The notes: generated by a model not told the origin, from the sequence alone. A stretch of 64,000 nt of DNA from Nonomuraea rubra (GCF_014207985.1 NZ_JACHMI010000001.1:186001-250000); one strand, 5' to 3'. Shown: positions 48,540 through 58,156, counted from the stretch's first letter. A program made the numbers and translations.

Positions 48540-49574
48540 ATGACCGATCCGCGCATCACGTACATTGACCCGGTGAACAGCTCGACGCAGCCGGGCGACG
48601 TGGTCCGGCGGCTGGTGCGCGTCGGCGAGCGGCAGGGCCTCGACGTGGCGTCGCTGTTGCGCCGCACCGGCATCCCGGCCGAGGCGACCCGGTGCGAGGA
48701 CGTGACGCTCACCCAGGTCGCGGAGCTGACCCAGGAGTTGTGGATCCTGACGGGGGACGAGCTGTTCGGCCTGGGGCCGCCCGTGCCGCTGGGCACGTTC
48801 CGGCTGGTGATGCGCTCGGTGATCCACGTGCCCGACCTGGAGGCGGCGCTGCGGCGGCTGGCGGAGGCCGGCCAGGCCCTGCCGGGCATGCCGCGGCTGC
48901 GGGTGTCGGCGGACGGGGAACGGGCCGGGATCGAGCTCGACGTCGGCGAGCTGGACGACCCCGATCACCTGGCCGCCGAGCTGCTGGCCGCGCTGGTTCA
49001 CCGGGTGGCGAGCTGGCTCACCGGTCGGCGCGTCGGCCTGCGCGAGCTGCGCCTGCCCTGGCCGGCGCCGCCGTACGCGGCCGACTACGAGACCGTCTTC
49101 GGCCGGCACCCGGTGTTCGGCGCCGATCGGCTCGCCCTGTCGTTCGACCGCGACCTGCTGACCGCGCCCGTGATCAGGGACGAGGAGGACCTCGCCGACT
49201 TCCTCGGGGACCAGCCGCACGTCTGGCTGGCCACGCGGGACTACGGCTCGTCCACCGCCGACCGCGTACGCGGGATCCTGGAGCACGGCCTGCGCGGCCA
49301 CTGGCCCGCGCCCGGCGAGCTCTCCGCCCGGCTCAACGTGAGCACGCAGCACCTGCGCAGGCTGCTGCGCGCGGAGCACACGTCGATCGGCCAGATCAAG
49401 GAGGACCTCCTGCGGGACGCCGCCATCGCGAGCCTGCGCCGCGGCGACGAATCCGTCGAGGAGCTGGCGAGGAGGCTGGGCTTCTCGGAGGCGAGCGCGT
49501 TCCGCCGGGCCTTCCGCCGCTGGACCGGCCATCCTCCCAGCGCCTACCGGGCGCCTGATGAAAGTTTCACGTGA
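48540..49574 (+). CDS. AraC-family transcriptional regulator
   Basis: Regulator of 344 residues. The N-terminal 210 residues form the arabinose-binding-type sensor domain found in this branch (VRRLVRVGERQGLDVASLLR, LTQVAELTQELWILTGDELF, VPLGTFRLVMRSVIHVPDLE). The C-terminal double HTH covers residues 240-335: ELSARLNVSTQHLRRLLRAE then SVEELARRLGFSEASAFRRA and FRRWTGHPPSAYR. ATG 48540 has GAGCGGAAATC upstream. It is divergent from the nitrilase-like membrane gene, 58 bases apart, and may control it. Confidence 0.88.
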   Translation: MTDPRITYIDPVNSSTQPGDVVRRLVRVGERQGLDVASLLRRTGIPAEATRCEDVTLTQVAELTQELWILTGDELFGLGPPVPLGTFRLVMRSVIHVPDLEAALRRLAEAGQALPGMPRLRVSADGERAGIELDVGELDDPDHLAAELLAALVHRVASWLTGRRVGLRELRLPWPAPPYAADYETVFGRHPVFGADRLALSFDRDLLTAPVIRDEEDLADFLGDQPHVWLATRDYGSSTADRVRGILEHGLRGHWPAPGELSARLNVSTQHLRRLLRAEHTSIGQIKEDLLRDAAIASLRRGDESVEELARRLGFSEASAFRRAFRRWTGHPPSAYRAPDESFT

Positions 49575-49653
49575 AGCTGTGGCATGAGCGACATGCCCGC
49601 TATGCTCGCGGCACGCATCGATGTCGATCACTGGGCCACGGCGGAAGGTGACC

Positions 49654-50487
49654 ATGAGCGAGGCGTCCCCCGAGCGGATCTGGACCCATCAGGACCCGGA
49701 CTACCTGCCCCCGGAGATCGACACCAGCAAGCCCAGCATCGCCCGCGTCTACGACGCGTTCCTCGGCGGCAAGGACAACTTCGCGGTCGACCGGGCCATC
49801 GCGATGGAGGGCATGAAGCACTTCCCCGACGGCGGCGGTGGCGCGCGGAACAACCGCGCGATGTTGTTCAGAGGCGTGAAGTACATGACGGAGCAGGGCA
49901 TCGACCAGTTCCTCGATGTCGGCTCCGGCCTGCCCACGATGGACAACACCCACTCCGTCGCCCAGCGCGTCAACCCGGACGCCCGCGTCGTCTACGTCGA
50001 CAACGACCCCATCGTGCTGGCCCACGCCCGGGCCCTGCTGCAGACCAACGACAACACCCGGGTCATCACCGCGGACCTGCGCGAGCCCGAGGCGATCTTC
50101 CACCACCCGAAGGTGGAGGGTTTCCTGGACTTCTCCCGCCCGATCGGCCTGCTGCTGGTGGCCGTGGTGCACCACCTCGGCGACGACGAGGGCCCGGCGG
50201 AGCTGGTGGACGTCTACAAGTCCCGCCTGGCCTCCGGCAGCTACCTGCAGCTCACCCACTTCTGCTCGTGCGCCCCCGAGGTGCGCGCGCTGGAAGGGGT
50301 CCTGCTGTCGATGCTGGGCACCGGCAGGGCCCGCGACCTGAAGGAGATCACCCGCTTCTTCGACGGGCTGGAGCTGGTCGAGCCGGGCGTGGTGCACCTG
50401 CCGGAGTGGCGCCCTGACGAGCCGGTCAAGCTGCCTCTCGACCTGGCGGGCAACTGTATCGCGGGCGGCGTGGCCCGCAAGCCCTGA
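49654..50487 (+). CDS. SAM-dependent methyltransferase, DUF574 (PF04672) family
   Basis: Actinobacterial methyltransferase, 277 residues, of a family widespread in Streptomyces-like bacteria. Signatures: IDTSKPSIARVYDAFLGGKD at the N-terminus, the SAM site FLDVGSGLPTMDNTHSVAQR (about 85), VVYVDNDPIVLAHARALL, and IGLLLVAVVHHLGDDEGPAE. The end WRPDEPVKLPLDLAGNCIAG is also typical. The substrate is unknown. ATG 49654 follows GGAAGGTGACC. It is convergent with the P450 gene, 8 bases apart. Confidence 0.9.
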   Translation: MSEASPERIWTHQDPDYLPPEIDTSKPSIARVYDAFLGGKDNFAVDRAIAMEGMKHFPDGGGGARNNRAMLFRGVKYMTEQGIDQFLDVGSGLPTMDNTHSVAQRVNPDARVVYVDNDPIVLAHARALLQTNDNTRVITADLREPEAIFHHPKVEGFLDFSRPIGLLLVAVVHHLGDDEGPAELVDVYKSRLASGSYLQLTHFCSCAPEVRALEGVLLSMLGTGRARDLKEITRFFDGLELVEPGVVHLPEWRPDEPVKLPLDLAGNCIAGGVARKP

Positions 50488-50494
50488 CCCGCTC

Positions 50495-51721
50495 TCACCA
50501 CTCCAGCCGGAGCGCGAGCGGGCCCCGGTGGTCGAGCGTGCCGCGGTACTCGATCCGCTGATCCGGTACGAGCCGCAGCCCGGGCAGCCGCTCGGCGAGC
50601 AGGCGCAGCGTGATCTCGACCTGGCGGCGCGCCAGGCCCGCCCCGGGACAGTAGTGCGGGCCCTGGCCGAAGACCACGTTGGCGTGCGGGGTCCGGGTGA
50701 TGTCGAACGTCTCGGCCCGCTCGAAGGCGTCCTCGTCCCGGTTGGCGGAGGCCAGGCAGAGGGCGAACTCGGTGCCGGCGGGGAAGTCCCGTCCCCCGAC
50801 CTCGGCGTCGGCGGTCGAGACCCGCAGGAAGATGTGCGTCGGGGTGTCGTAGCGGGCGATCTCCTCGGCCGCGTTCGGCGCCAGGTCGGGCCGCTCGCAC
50901 AGCAGCCGCCACTGCTCCGGCTGGGAGAGCAGCCGGAGCAGGCCGTTGCCGAGCAGCGCCGAGGTGGTGATGTGGCCGGGCAGGGCGATGCTCAGCACCA
51001 GGCCGACGAGCTCGGCCGTCTCCTCGAAGGACAGCGGCCCGTCACCCGGGGCGAACGCGGCGACGTAGGAGCTGATCACGTCGTCGCGGGGCGCGGCGCG
51101 GCGCTCGACCACGTACCGCTCGATGAGCCGCTGGAAGCGCACCCACGCCCGGGCGCACGCCACCTGCTCCTCCTCGGAGCTGAACCGGTGCCCCATGCTG
51201 ACGGCCGCCGCGGCCCGGCTGTCGTCCCCGAACGCCGTGGCGTCCTGCTCGGCGAACCCGACCAGCCGGGCGATCACGTCCACCGGCAGCCGGTTGGCGT
51301 ACCCGGCCATGAACTCGACGCCGCCGTCCTTGGCGAAGCCGTCGATGAGCCGGGAGGCGCGTTCGAGGATGTACGGCTCGATCGCGTCGACCCGCTCCGG
51401 GGTGAGCGCCGCCGCCGCGGGCGCCCGGCGCCGCCGGTGCTCCTCGCCGTCCATCGTGATGTACGAGCCCCGGTTGGGAAAGCCCTTCTCCAGCTCCGCG
51501 AGCAGCGCGGGAGGGAACGGCGAGTACGGCCGCAGGGTGTTGGCCGAGGAGAACCGGCTCCCGTCACGCAGGATCCGGCGGACGTCGGCCATCTTCGTCA
51601 CGACCCAGGCCCCCATCACGGGGGAGAAGAACAGCGGCTCCTCCTGCCTGGCCCGCTCGTAGAAGGGATAGGGGTTGGCGTGGTGCTCTTGGAGTGGTTC
51701 GTACAGGTCGCCCAGCGACAT
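50495..51721 (-). CDS. Cytochrome P450
   Basis: Heme monooxygenase of 408 residues, soluble class I bacterial type. Heme loop FGQGPHYCPGAGLARRQ with the Cys ligand (about 352), ExxR in EEIARYDTPTHIFLR (about 285), and a start typical of the CYP107/CYP105 neighbourhood (HANPYPFYERARQEEPLFF). The I-helix oxygen motif reads LPGHITTSALLGN: the usual acidic residue (A/G-G-x-D/E-T-T) is Ile, which could impair proton delivery or indicate an unusual reaction. Start 51721 is preferred over ATG 51727 for spacing from GAAGG. No ferredoxin is adjacent. Confidence 0.88.
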   Translation of the reverse strand: MSLGDLYEPLQEHHANPYPFYERARQEEPLFFSPVMGAWVVTKMADVRRILRDGSRFSSANTLRPYSPFPPALLAELEKGFPNRGSYITMDGEEHRRRRAPAAAALTPERVDAIEPYILERASRLIDGFAKDGGVEFMAGYANRLPVDVIARLVGFAEQDATAFGDDSRAAAAVSMGHRFSSEEEQVACARAWVRFQRLIERYVVERRAAPRDDVISSYVAAFAPGDGPLSFEETAELVGLVLSIALPGHITTSALLGNGLLRLLSQPEQWRLLCERPDLAPNAAEEIARYDTPTHIFLRVSTADAEVGGRDFPAGTEFALCLASANRDEDAFERAETFDITRTPHANVVFGQGPHYCPGAGLARRQVEITLRLLAERLPGLRLVPDQRIEYRGTLDHRGPLALRLEW

Positions 51722-51796
51722 GCCCATCACCTTCGCCTGAAAGCCTGGAAGATCGGGGATTGCCCTGACTATAACCTCGCTCCGATACCGTGATCC

Positions 51797-52636
51797 ATGA
51801 CCAGCGAGACCTCTGAGGCGCGGCGGCACCGCCGCGAGCAGCTCCGCGACTTCCTCCGCGCCTGCCGGGCGCGGCTCACTCCCGGCGACGTCGGCATGGT
51901 GGACGCGGGCCGGCGCAGGACCCCCGGGCTGCGGCGCGAGGAGGTCGCCGTGCTGGCCGGGGTCGGCGTGTCCTGGTACACGTGGCTGGAGCAGGGCCGC
52001 GACATCAACGTCTCGGCCGAGGTGCTCGACGCGATCGGCCGGGCCCTGCGCCTGACCGAGCCCGAGCGCGCCCACCTGTACCTGCTGGCCGGCCTCAACC
52101 CGCCGCGCCCCGGCGGCGGCTCCGGTGCCGAGGTCACCCCGGAGCTGCGGCGCCTGCTCGACGCGTGGGCGCCCCGACCGGCGATCCTGCGCGACAGCCG
52201 CTGGAACCTGCTGGCGATCAACGAGGGGACGCGGGCCGTGTTCGGCTACGACGACCTCGATCACAACTGCCTGGTCTCGTTCTTCACCAACGCCCGCTAC
52301 CGCGGCATGCACGTGCAGTGGGACGCGGTCGCGCCCGCCGTGGTCGCCGCCTTCCGCGCCGACGCCGGGCACGCTCCCGGCGACCCCGAGTTCGCCAGGC
52401 TGGTGGACGACCTCGGCTCGGTGAGCCCCGAGTTCGCCGCGCTCTGGGCCCGCCACGAGGTGGGCGCGCCCGTGCAGGCGGTGAAGGCGGTCCGCCACCC
52501 CGTCGCCGGCGAGCTGTTCTTCGAGATGACCACCCTGACCGTGGCCGACCGGCCGGACTGGCACCTGGAGCTGTACAACCCGCTGCCGGGCACCGAGGAG
52601 CGCCTGGCCAGGGTGGTGCTGCCAGACCCAGGCTGA
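51797..52636 (+). CDS. XRE-family regulator with MmyB-like ligand domain
   Basis: Transcription factor of 279 residues. The Xre HTH lies at about 10-85: LRDFLRACRARLTPGDVGMV, RTPGLRREEVAVLAGVGVSW and YTWLEQGRDINVSAEVLDAI. The rest is the MmyB-type PAS-like sensor (WAPRPAILRDSRWNLLAINE, CLVSFFTNARYRGMHVQWDA) that binds small ligands in relatives. It is divergent from the P450, with 75 bases between starts, and is followed 44 bases later by an SDR gene in the same direction, so it may regulate either. Confidence 0.9.
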   Translation: MTSETSEARRHRREQLRDFLRACRARLTPGDVGMVDAGRRRTPGLRREEVAVLAGVGVSWYTWLEQGRDINVSAEVLDAIGRALRLTEPERAHLYLLAGLNPPRPGGGSGAEVTPELRRLLDAWAPRPAILRDSRWNLLAINEGTRAVFGYDDLDHNCLVSFFTNARYRGMHVQWDAVAPAVVAAFRADAGHAPGDPEFARLVDDLGSVSPEFAALWARHEVGAPVQAVKAVRHPVAGELFFEMTTLTVADRPDWHLELYNPLPGTEERLARVVLPDPG

Positions 52637-52680
52637 GCACGCACTGTCTCGCCCGCGGGCGGGTCGGCAGGCTGGGGCCC

Positions 52681-53436
52681 ATGACGAAGACACGTTTCGA
52701 CGGCAAGATCGCGCTCATCACCGGCGGCACGAGCGGCATGGGCCTGGCCGCCGCCCGCAGGCTGCTCGCCGAGGGCGCGCGGGTGGTCATCACCGGCAGG
52801 GACAAGGCCCGCCTGGACGCCGCGCTGGACGACCTGGGCGGTGGTGACCGCGTCCTGGCCGTACGCGGTGACGTGGCGGACCTCGTCGACCTGGACGCGC
52901 TGACCGCCACGATCCGCGACCGGTACGGGCGGCTGGACGTGGTGTTCGCCAACGCGGGCGTCGCCTCGTTCGGCGAGGTCACGGAGGCCGAGTTCGACCG
53001 CATCGTGACCATCAACTTCAAGGGGGTGTTCTTCACCGTCCACAAGACGCTGCCGCTGCTCGCGGACGGCGCCGCCGTCGTGATCAACGCGTCGTGGACG
53101 CTGCACCGCGGCCTGCCCGGCGCCTCGATCTACGCGGCGACCAAGGCGGCCGTGCACAACCTGGCGCGCACGCTCGCGGCCGACCTGGCGCCCAGGGGCA
53201 TCCGGGTCAACTCGGTCAGCCCCGGCTACATCGAGACCCCGATGTTCCACGACAACATCTCCGCCGAGGCCGAAGCCGCCGTCCTCGCCGCGGTGCCCGC
53301 CGGCCGCCTGGGCACCGCCGAGGACGTGGCCGGCGCGGTCGCCTTCCTCGCCTCCGCCGAGGCCTCCTACGTCAACGGGCAGGACCTGATCATCGATGGC
53401 GGCCTGGTCGCCACCGCCTCCGGGCTCACGGGCTGA
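52681..53436 (+). CDS. Short-chain dehydrogenase/reductase
   Basis: NAD(P)-dependent oxidoreductase of 251 residues, classical SDR. The cofactor motif is ALITGGTSGMGLAAARRLLA (TGxxxGxG), followed by LDVVFANAGVASFGEVTEAE (NAG), the catalytic Ser in VVINASWTLHRGL, YAATKAAVHNLAR (YxxxK), and SVSPGYIETPMF. NADP preference is suggested by basic residues after the second strand (ITGRDKARLD). Substrate is unknown. It follows the XRE regulator and overlaps the end of the convergent acyltransferase by 11 bases. Confidence 0.92.
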   Translation: MTKTRFDGKIALITGGTSGMGLAAARRLLAEGARVVITGRDKARLDAALDDLGGGDRVLAVRGDVADLVDLDALTATIRDRYGRLDVVFANAGVASFGEVTEAEFDRIVTINFKGVFFTVHKTLPLLADGAAVVINASWTLHRGLPGASIYAATKAAVHNLARTLAADLAPRGIRVNSVSPGYIETPMFHDNISAEAEAAVLAAVPAGRLGTAEDVAGAVAFLASAEASYVNGQDLIIDGGLVATASGLTG

Positions 53437-54709
53437 CCCCCGCCCGCGCGCGGACCAGGCGGCGGCCGAGCGCCTGGGCAGGCAGCTCGACGAACCGGTA
53501 GGTCAGCGTCGCGACGGCGACGACGACGGCCCCCAGCACCAGTGACCAGGTGATCCGCCCGGTCACCGGCACCTCCCCCGGGTACGGCACCAGCCGCCGC
53601 AGCACCTGCACCGCCAGGGGATGCAGCAGGTACACGGAGTAGCTGATCAGCCCGAGGCGCACGAGCAAGGCGGACGGCCGCCGCAGCAGGCGGAACGCGA
53701 AAAAGGTCAGCCAGGCCGCCGCCACGGCCGCCGACCAGCTCCACCTGAACGCCAGCGCCTGCCCGTCGGACATCCCCCACCCGGGCCCGAACCAGAGCGC
53801 GGCACCGACGCACACGACGGGCACCAGCCCGACCGCCCACCTCGCGGCGCGGTGGAGCTGCCCCTGGTCCAGCCGGTGCAGCGCGGTCCCGGCGAACATG
53901 GTGGCCACGATGGCCAGGCTCTGCCAGGCCCCGATGCGGCTGTTGGCGCCGAGCAGGACGACGGCCAGGACGGCCAGGGCGGCGGCGCCGCACAGCCGTA
54001 CGCGGTGGCCGCCGCCGAGGACCGCGGCCAGGCCGGCCACCAGCACGGCGGTCACGATCAGCACGACGGCGTCGCCTCCGAGGCCGCGCGACAGGGCGCC
54101 GGCCGGGAGCAGCCCGCCCACGAGCACGGCCGCAATGAGCACGACGAGGGTGCCGGTGGTACGCGGCCGGTGCGGCGAGAGCACGAAGATCGCCGTCACC
54201 AGGAGGTAGAACACCATCTCGTAGGAGAGCGTCCAGAACACGTTGACGACGCTGACCACCTGCATGAAGTCCTGCAACATCGTCAGGTGGGCCAGGCCGG
54301 ACGCGACCGGGTGCTCGCCGAGCTGGACCGGCAGCTCCGAGTACACCCGCAGGAGGCCGAACGCGGTTCCGGCGACCGCCGCGACGATCCACAGCGGGTA
54401 GAGGCGGAACAACCGGCCGAGCCAGAACCCGGAGACGCTGCCCCGCCGCTCCAGGGACGCCGGCACCACGTAGCCGCTGACCAGGAAGAACACCATGACG
54501 CCGTACTGGCCGAAGTCGAACCACGGGCTGACGGCCGCGCGGACCTCGGGGAAGAGGGGATCGAGCAGGTGCTCGAAGAGCACGGCGAGCACGGCCAGGC
54601 CGCGCAGGGCGTCCAGCCAGGTGTGCCTGCGCGACGGTGGGGGCGGTCGCGCGGGGACCTCGTCGCGCGGCCCGCCGTCGCCCTTCAGGGCTGCCAGGTT
54701 GATGGACAC
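53426..54709 (-). CDS. Acyltransferase 3 family membrane protein
   Basis: Integral membrane O-acyltransferase, 427 residues, likely modifying a surface glycan or a natural product. About ten membrane spans. The family's catalytic region is near the N-terminus: WLDALRGLAVLAVLFEHLLD with the DALRG and H residues, then GQYGVMVFFLVSGYVVPASL and GFWLGRLFRLYPLWIV with RxxRLYP. The N-terminal 28 residues are polar, Pro-rich. Start GTG 54709 lacks a clear ribosome site. The 3' end overlaps the SDR gene tail-to-tail. Confidence 0.9.
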   Translation of the reverse strand: MSINLAALKGDGGPRDEVPARPPPPSRRHTWLDALRGLAVLAVLFEHLLDPLFPEVRAAVSPWFDFGQYGVMVFFLVSGYVVPASLERRGSVSGFWLGRLFRLYPLWIVAAVAGTAFGLLRVYSELPVQLGEHPVASGLAHLTMLQDFMQVVSVVNVFWTLSYEMVFYLLVTAIFVLSPHRPRTTGTLVVLIAAVLVGGLLPAGALSRGLGGDAVVLIVTAVLVAGLAAVLGGGHRVRLCGAAALAVLAVVLLGANSRIGAWQSLAIVATMFAGTALHRLDQGQLHRAARWAVGLVPVVCVGAALWFGPGWGMSDGQALAFRWSWSAAVAAAWLTFFAFRLLRRPSALLVRLGLISYSVYLLHPLAVQVLRRLVPYPGEVPVTGRITWSLVLGAVVVAVATLTYRFVELPAQALGRRLVRARAGVSP

Positions 54710-54867
54710 CCGGTCACGCTAGGGGGTCAACCTGAGCGAATGCTTAGAGTATGACCAGGTCAGGGCGCATCTTGTCTTGCACGAAACCTATGGTGAATAT
54801 TCCTTTCCCTGGGATGTCCGTTGTCTGTCGAGCTGCCTAACCTCCGTAGTAACGAGGAGGTGCCGTC

Positions 54868-55614
54868 ATGAAGATCGTGGTAATCGGTGGAACCGGGCTG
54901 ATCGGCTCGAAGGTGGTGGCCCGGCTGGCGGAGCAGGGGCACGAGGCGGTGGCGGCCTCGCCGAAGACCGGGGTGAACACCCTCACAGGTGAGGGACTGG
55001 CCGAGGCGCTGTCGGGCACGCAGGTGGTGGTCGACGTGGCGAACTCGCCGTCCTTCGAGGCGGCGGAGGTGATGAGGTTCTTCGAGACCTCCACCGGCAA
55101 CCTGCTCACGGCCGAGGCCGCGGAGGGCGTCGGGCATCACGTCGCGCTGTCGATCGTGGGCACCGGGCGCACGCCGACCAACGACTACTTCCTGGCCAAG
55201 CGCACGCAGGAGCAGCTCATCGAGAAGTCGGGCCTCCCGTACTCGATCGTGCACGCCACGCAGTTCTTCGAGTTCGTCCGCGGCATCGCCGACGAGTCCA
55301 CCCAGGACGGCCTGGTACGCATCGCGCCCGTCCTCTTCCAGCCCATCGCGGGCGACGACGTGGCCGAGGCGGTGGCCCGGGTCGCGGTGGGGACGCCGCT
55401 GAACGGCGGGGTCGAGGTGGCCGGGCCCGAGCAGTTCCGGATGGACGAGTTCTTCCGCGAGGCCCTGGCCTCCCTCGGCGACCCGCGCGAGGTCGTCACC
55501 GACCCGCACGCGCGCTACTTCGGGACCGAGGTGACCGAGCGGGCGCTGGTGCCGGGCGAGGGCGCCACCCTCGGCCGGATCCGCTACGGCGACTGGCCCG
55601 GCAACAAGCCCTGA
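54868..55614 (+). CDS. Atypical SDR / NmrA-like NAD(P)-binding protein
   Basis: Extended or atypical short-chain reductase, 248 residues. The Rossmann motif is at the very N-terminus (KIVVIGGTGLIGSKVVARLA, GGTGxxG). Further segments: VVVDVANSPSFEAAEVMRFF, ALSIVGTGRTPTNDYFLAKR with the Tyr-x-x-x-Lys of this group, and SIVHATQFFEFVRGIADEST. Such proteins serve as oxidoreductases or redox sensors. GAGGAGGTGCC precedes ATG 54868. It stands alone, divergent from the acyltransferase. Confidence 0.9.
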   Translation: MKIVVIGGTGLIGSKVVARLAEQGHEAVAASPKTGVNTLTGEGLAEALSGTQVVVDVANSPSFEAAEVMRFFETSTGNLLTAEAAEGVGHHVALSIVGTGRTPTNDYFLAKRTQEQLIEKSGLPYSIVHATQFFEFVRGIADESTQDGLVRIAPVLFQPIAGDDVAEAVARVAVGTPLNGGVEVAGPEQFRMDEFFREALASLGDPREVVTDPHARYFGTEVTERALVPGEGATLGRIRYGDWPGNKP

Positions 55615-55669
55615 CCGCTCGCGCGTCCGGCTGGCATAATCACTTGGCGATCACTGACATCCAGTCGAA

Positions 55670-57487
55670 GTGGACCCCGTGAGCATGCCTCCGCGCCCGC
55701 AGGACCCGGCGAAGGTGGGGCCGTACCGGATCGCCGGGCGGCTCGGGGCCGGTGGCATGGGCGTCGTGTACGCGGGCGTGGACGCCGCCGGGCAGCGGGC
55801 CGCGGTCAAGCTGATCCACCACACCCACGCCGCCGATCCCGAGTTCAGGATCCGGTTCCGGCGCGAGGTGGCGATGCTCCGCCGCGTCCAGGGCACCTGC
55901 TGCGTACGGATCCTCGCGGCGGACGCCGAGGCCGGGCAGCCGTGGCTGGCGACGGAGTACATCGACGGGCGCACCCTGGACGAGCACGTCAGGGCGCACG
56001 GGCCGCTGGCCGGTGACGAGCTGTTCGGGCTCGCCGCCGGGCTCGCGGAGGCCCTGGTCGCCGTGCACGCCGCCCAGGTCGTGCACCGCGATCTCAAGGC
56101 CTCCAACGTGATGGTGTCGCCCGCCGGCCCGCGGCTGGTGGACTTCGGGATCGCCCGCGCGCTCGACGGCACGGCCCTCACCGGCACGGGCCTCGTGATC
56201 GGCTCTCCCGGCTGGGTCAGCCCGGAGGAGTACGCGGGCGGCCCGACCGGCCCCGCCGCCGACGTGTACGGCTGGGCGCTGGTCGTGGTCTTCGCGGCGA
56301 CGGGCAGGCTGCCGTACGGGGTGGGCCGGCCGGAGGTCCTCTCCTACCGCGTCATGAACGAGGCCGTCGACACGAGCGCGCTGCCGCAGGCGCTGCGGCC
56401 GACGGTCGATGCGGCCCTGGCGAAGACGCCGGGCGCGCGCCCGGCGATGGACCGGGTGCTCGCGGCGGTCGCCGGCGCGTGGCGGGACCGGCACGGCGAG
56501 ACCGGAGCCGTCCCGTGGAGCCCGGCGGCCGACGTGACGGCCCGCCTGAACCGGGTCTGGTCCGTGCCCACGGAGGACGCCGCCGCCTGGCCCCGGCAGG
56601 TTCCCTCGCGGGGAGGCCGCTTACGACGGCTCACGCCCGTCCTCGCCGCCGTGACAGCCCTCGCGTGCACCGCGGCGATCCTGCTCAACCTCCCCTCGGA
56701 CGCGGGGACCGGCACGCGGACCTCGGCCACGGGAACCGGCACGCAGACGTCGGCCACGGGAACCGGCGCACGCCCGCAGGAGACCGGCTCGCCGCCATCC
56801 GCCGCGCCGGCTACGCACTCGGCCAAGGACAGCCCCTCGCCCGCGGCTCCGCGTACCGCGGCCGACCTGGCCGCCGTCCTCGACCTGTCGCTCAGCGTGA
56901 CGCCCACCGCCGACTTCGCCTTCGACGGCGGCTTCACCCAGAGCAGCGCCGCCGCCAAGGCGAGCGGCCGCCTGCTGAGCGGTGACTCCAGGACGGAGGA
57001 CGGCTTCGCGATGACGGTCGACCCCGTCGAGGAGCCCGCCACCCGCTACGTCGTCACGGACGGGCAGTTCTACCGCGACCGCCCGGGAGCCCCCGCCATG
57101 CTCCTGGAGGACCAGAAGCCCGCGGACGTGGACTGGTACGCGCTCATGGTGGCCGGCATGGCGGGCCCGTCCGTCATCCAGCAGGTCGTGCTGAACTCCA
57201 CGAGCATGCACGCCGACGGCCGTACCTACACGGGCGTCCTGCCCGCCAGCGACACGGGCGGCCGCCTGCGCTGGTTGCTCGACTCCTGGCTGGGCGCGGA
57301 CGTGAGCGAGGCGAGCGGCGCCTCGTTCCTCAACTTCCGGCTCACCATCGACGAGGACAACCGGCCGAAGAGGTTCAGCCTCAACTGGAAGGTCCCGGTG
57401 AGCGGCTCCGGCACCTACGAGTCCGTCTTCACCACCACCTACCGCGGCTGGCGGGCGAGCGAGAAGATCACCGAACCGGCCGGTTAG
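55670..57487 (+). CDS. Membrane Ser/Thr protein kinase with extracytoplasmic domain
   Basis: Hanks-type kinase of about 605 residues. Kinase domain at residues 15-270: GRLGAGGMGVVYAGVDAAGQ (P-loop), AVKLIHHTH (Lys), VVHRDLKASNVMVSPAG (loop), LVDFGIARALDGTAL, GSPGWVSPEEYAGGPTGPAA. One span near 325 (LTPVLAAVTALACTAAILLN). Then a Thr/Gly-rich linker with repeats of TSATGTGT (about 345-370) and an outer beta domain of about 200 residues (FTQSSAAAKASGRLLSGDSR, RYVVTDGQFYRDRPG) resembling lipoprotein-like sensors. Start may be GTG 55670, GTG 55679 or ATG 55685; none has a decisive ribosome site. Confidence 0.88.
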   Translation: MDPVSMPPRPQDPAKVGPYRIAGRLGAGGMGVVYAGVDAAGQRAAVKLIHHTHAADPEFRIRFRREVAMLRRVQGTCCVRILAADAEAGQPWLATEYIDGRTLDEHVRAHGPLAGDELFGLAAGLAEALVAVHAAQVVHRDLKASNVMVSPAGPRLVDFGIARALDGTALTGTGLVIGSPGWVSPEEYAGGPTGPAADVYGWALVVVFAATGRLPYGVGRPEVLSYRVMNEAVDTSALPQALRPTVDAALAKTPGARPAMDRVLAAVAGAWRDRHGETGAVPWSPAADVTARLNRVWSVPTEDAAAWPRQVPSRGGRLRRLTPVLAAVTALACTAAILLNLPSDAGTGTRTSATGTGTQTSATGTGARPQETGSPPSAAPATHSAKDSPSPAAPRTAADLAAVLDLSLSVTPTADFAFDGGFTQSSAAAKASGRLLSGDSRTEDGFAMTVDPVEEPATRYVVTDGQFYRDRPGAPAMLLEDQKPADVDWYALMVAGMAGPSVIQQVVLNSTSMHADGRTYTGVLPASDTGGRLRWLLDSWLGADVSEASGASFLNFRLTIDEDNRPKRFSLNWKVPVSGSGTYESVFTTTYRGWRASEKITEPAG

Positions 57488-57532
57488 TCCTCGGCAAGCT
57501 GCCAGGTTCCGGAACGTGATTCCGGATATTCG

Positions 57533-58132
57533 TTAGCGGGGTACCCGCAGGCCGTCGATGAGCAGCCCCACCAGGCGCCGAGCGTCGTAGCGGGGGTCGC
57601 TCTCCGCGCCGATGCACAGGTTTCCGACGCCGCGCATGAGCTCGTACGCCTCCAGGTCCTGGCGGATCTCGCCGGCGGCGGCCGCGGCCGCGACCAGCCG
57701 GGCGCACACGGGCAGCAGCCGGTCGAGGAAGTAGGCGTGCAACTGGTGGAACCCGGCCTCGTCCGACTGCAGCACGGCGGCGAGCCCGTGCTTGGTGACC
57801 AGGAAGTCGACGAACAGGTTGATCCACCGGCCCAGCGCCGCGTGCGGGCTCGGGCTGCTCTCCAGCAGGACGGGCCCGGCCTCGACGCAGGCCTCGATCT
57901 GGTGCCGGTAGACGGCGATGATGAGGTCCGCCCGGGTCGGGAAGTGCCGGTAGATCGTGGCCACCCCGACCCCCGCCCTGGCCGCGATGTCGCGGATCGG
58001 CGCCTCGACGCCCGAGGTCACGAAGACGGCCGCGGCGGCGTCGAGCAGCGTCCGCTCGTTGCGCCTGGCGTCCGCCCGCTTGCGCGGGGCCGCCCGCCCC
58101 GTGCCGCCGTCGATGTCGTTCACGCGCCGCAT
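57533..58132 (-). CDS. TetR-family regulator of the divergent reductase
   Basis: Regulator of 199 residues. HTH: RTLLDAAAAVFVTSGVEAPI then AARAGVGVATIYRHFPTRAD. The C-terminal domain is typical of the TetR subfamily with a Cys near its end (GNLCIGAESDP). It is transcribed divergently from an aldo-keto reductase, with 106 bases between starts that hold two related operator-like sites. Repression of the reductase and of itself is the simplest reading. Confidence 0.92.
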   Translation of the reverse strand: MRRVNDIDGGTGRAAPRKRADARRNERTLLDAAAAVFVTSGVEAPIRDIAARAGVGVATIYRHFPTRADLIIAVYRHQIEACVEAGPVLLESSPSPHAALGRWINLFVDFLVTKHGLAAVLQSDEAGFHQLHAYFLDRLLPVCARLVAAAAAAGEIRQDLEAYELMRGVGNLCIGAESDPRYDARRLVGLLIDGLRVPR

Positions 58133-58156
58133 CCTCCACTCCCGGACTTGCTAAAC

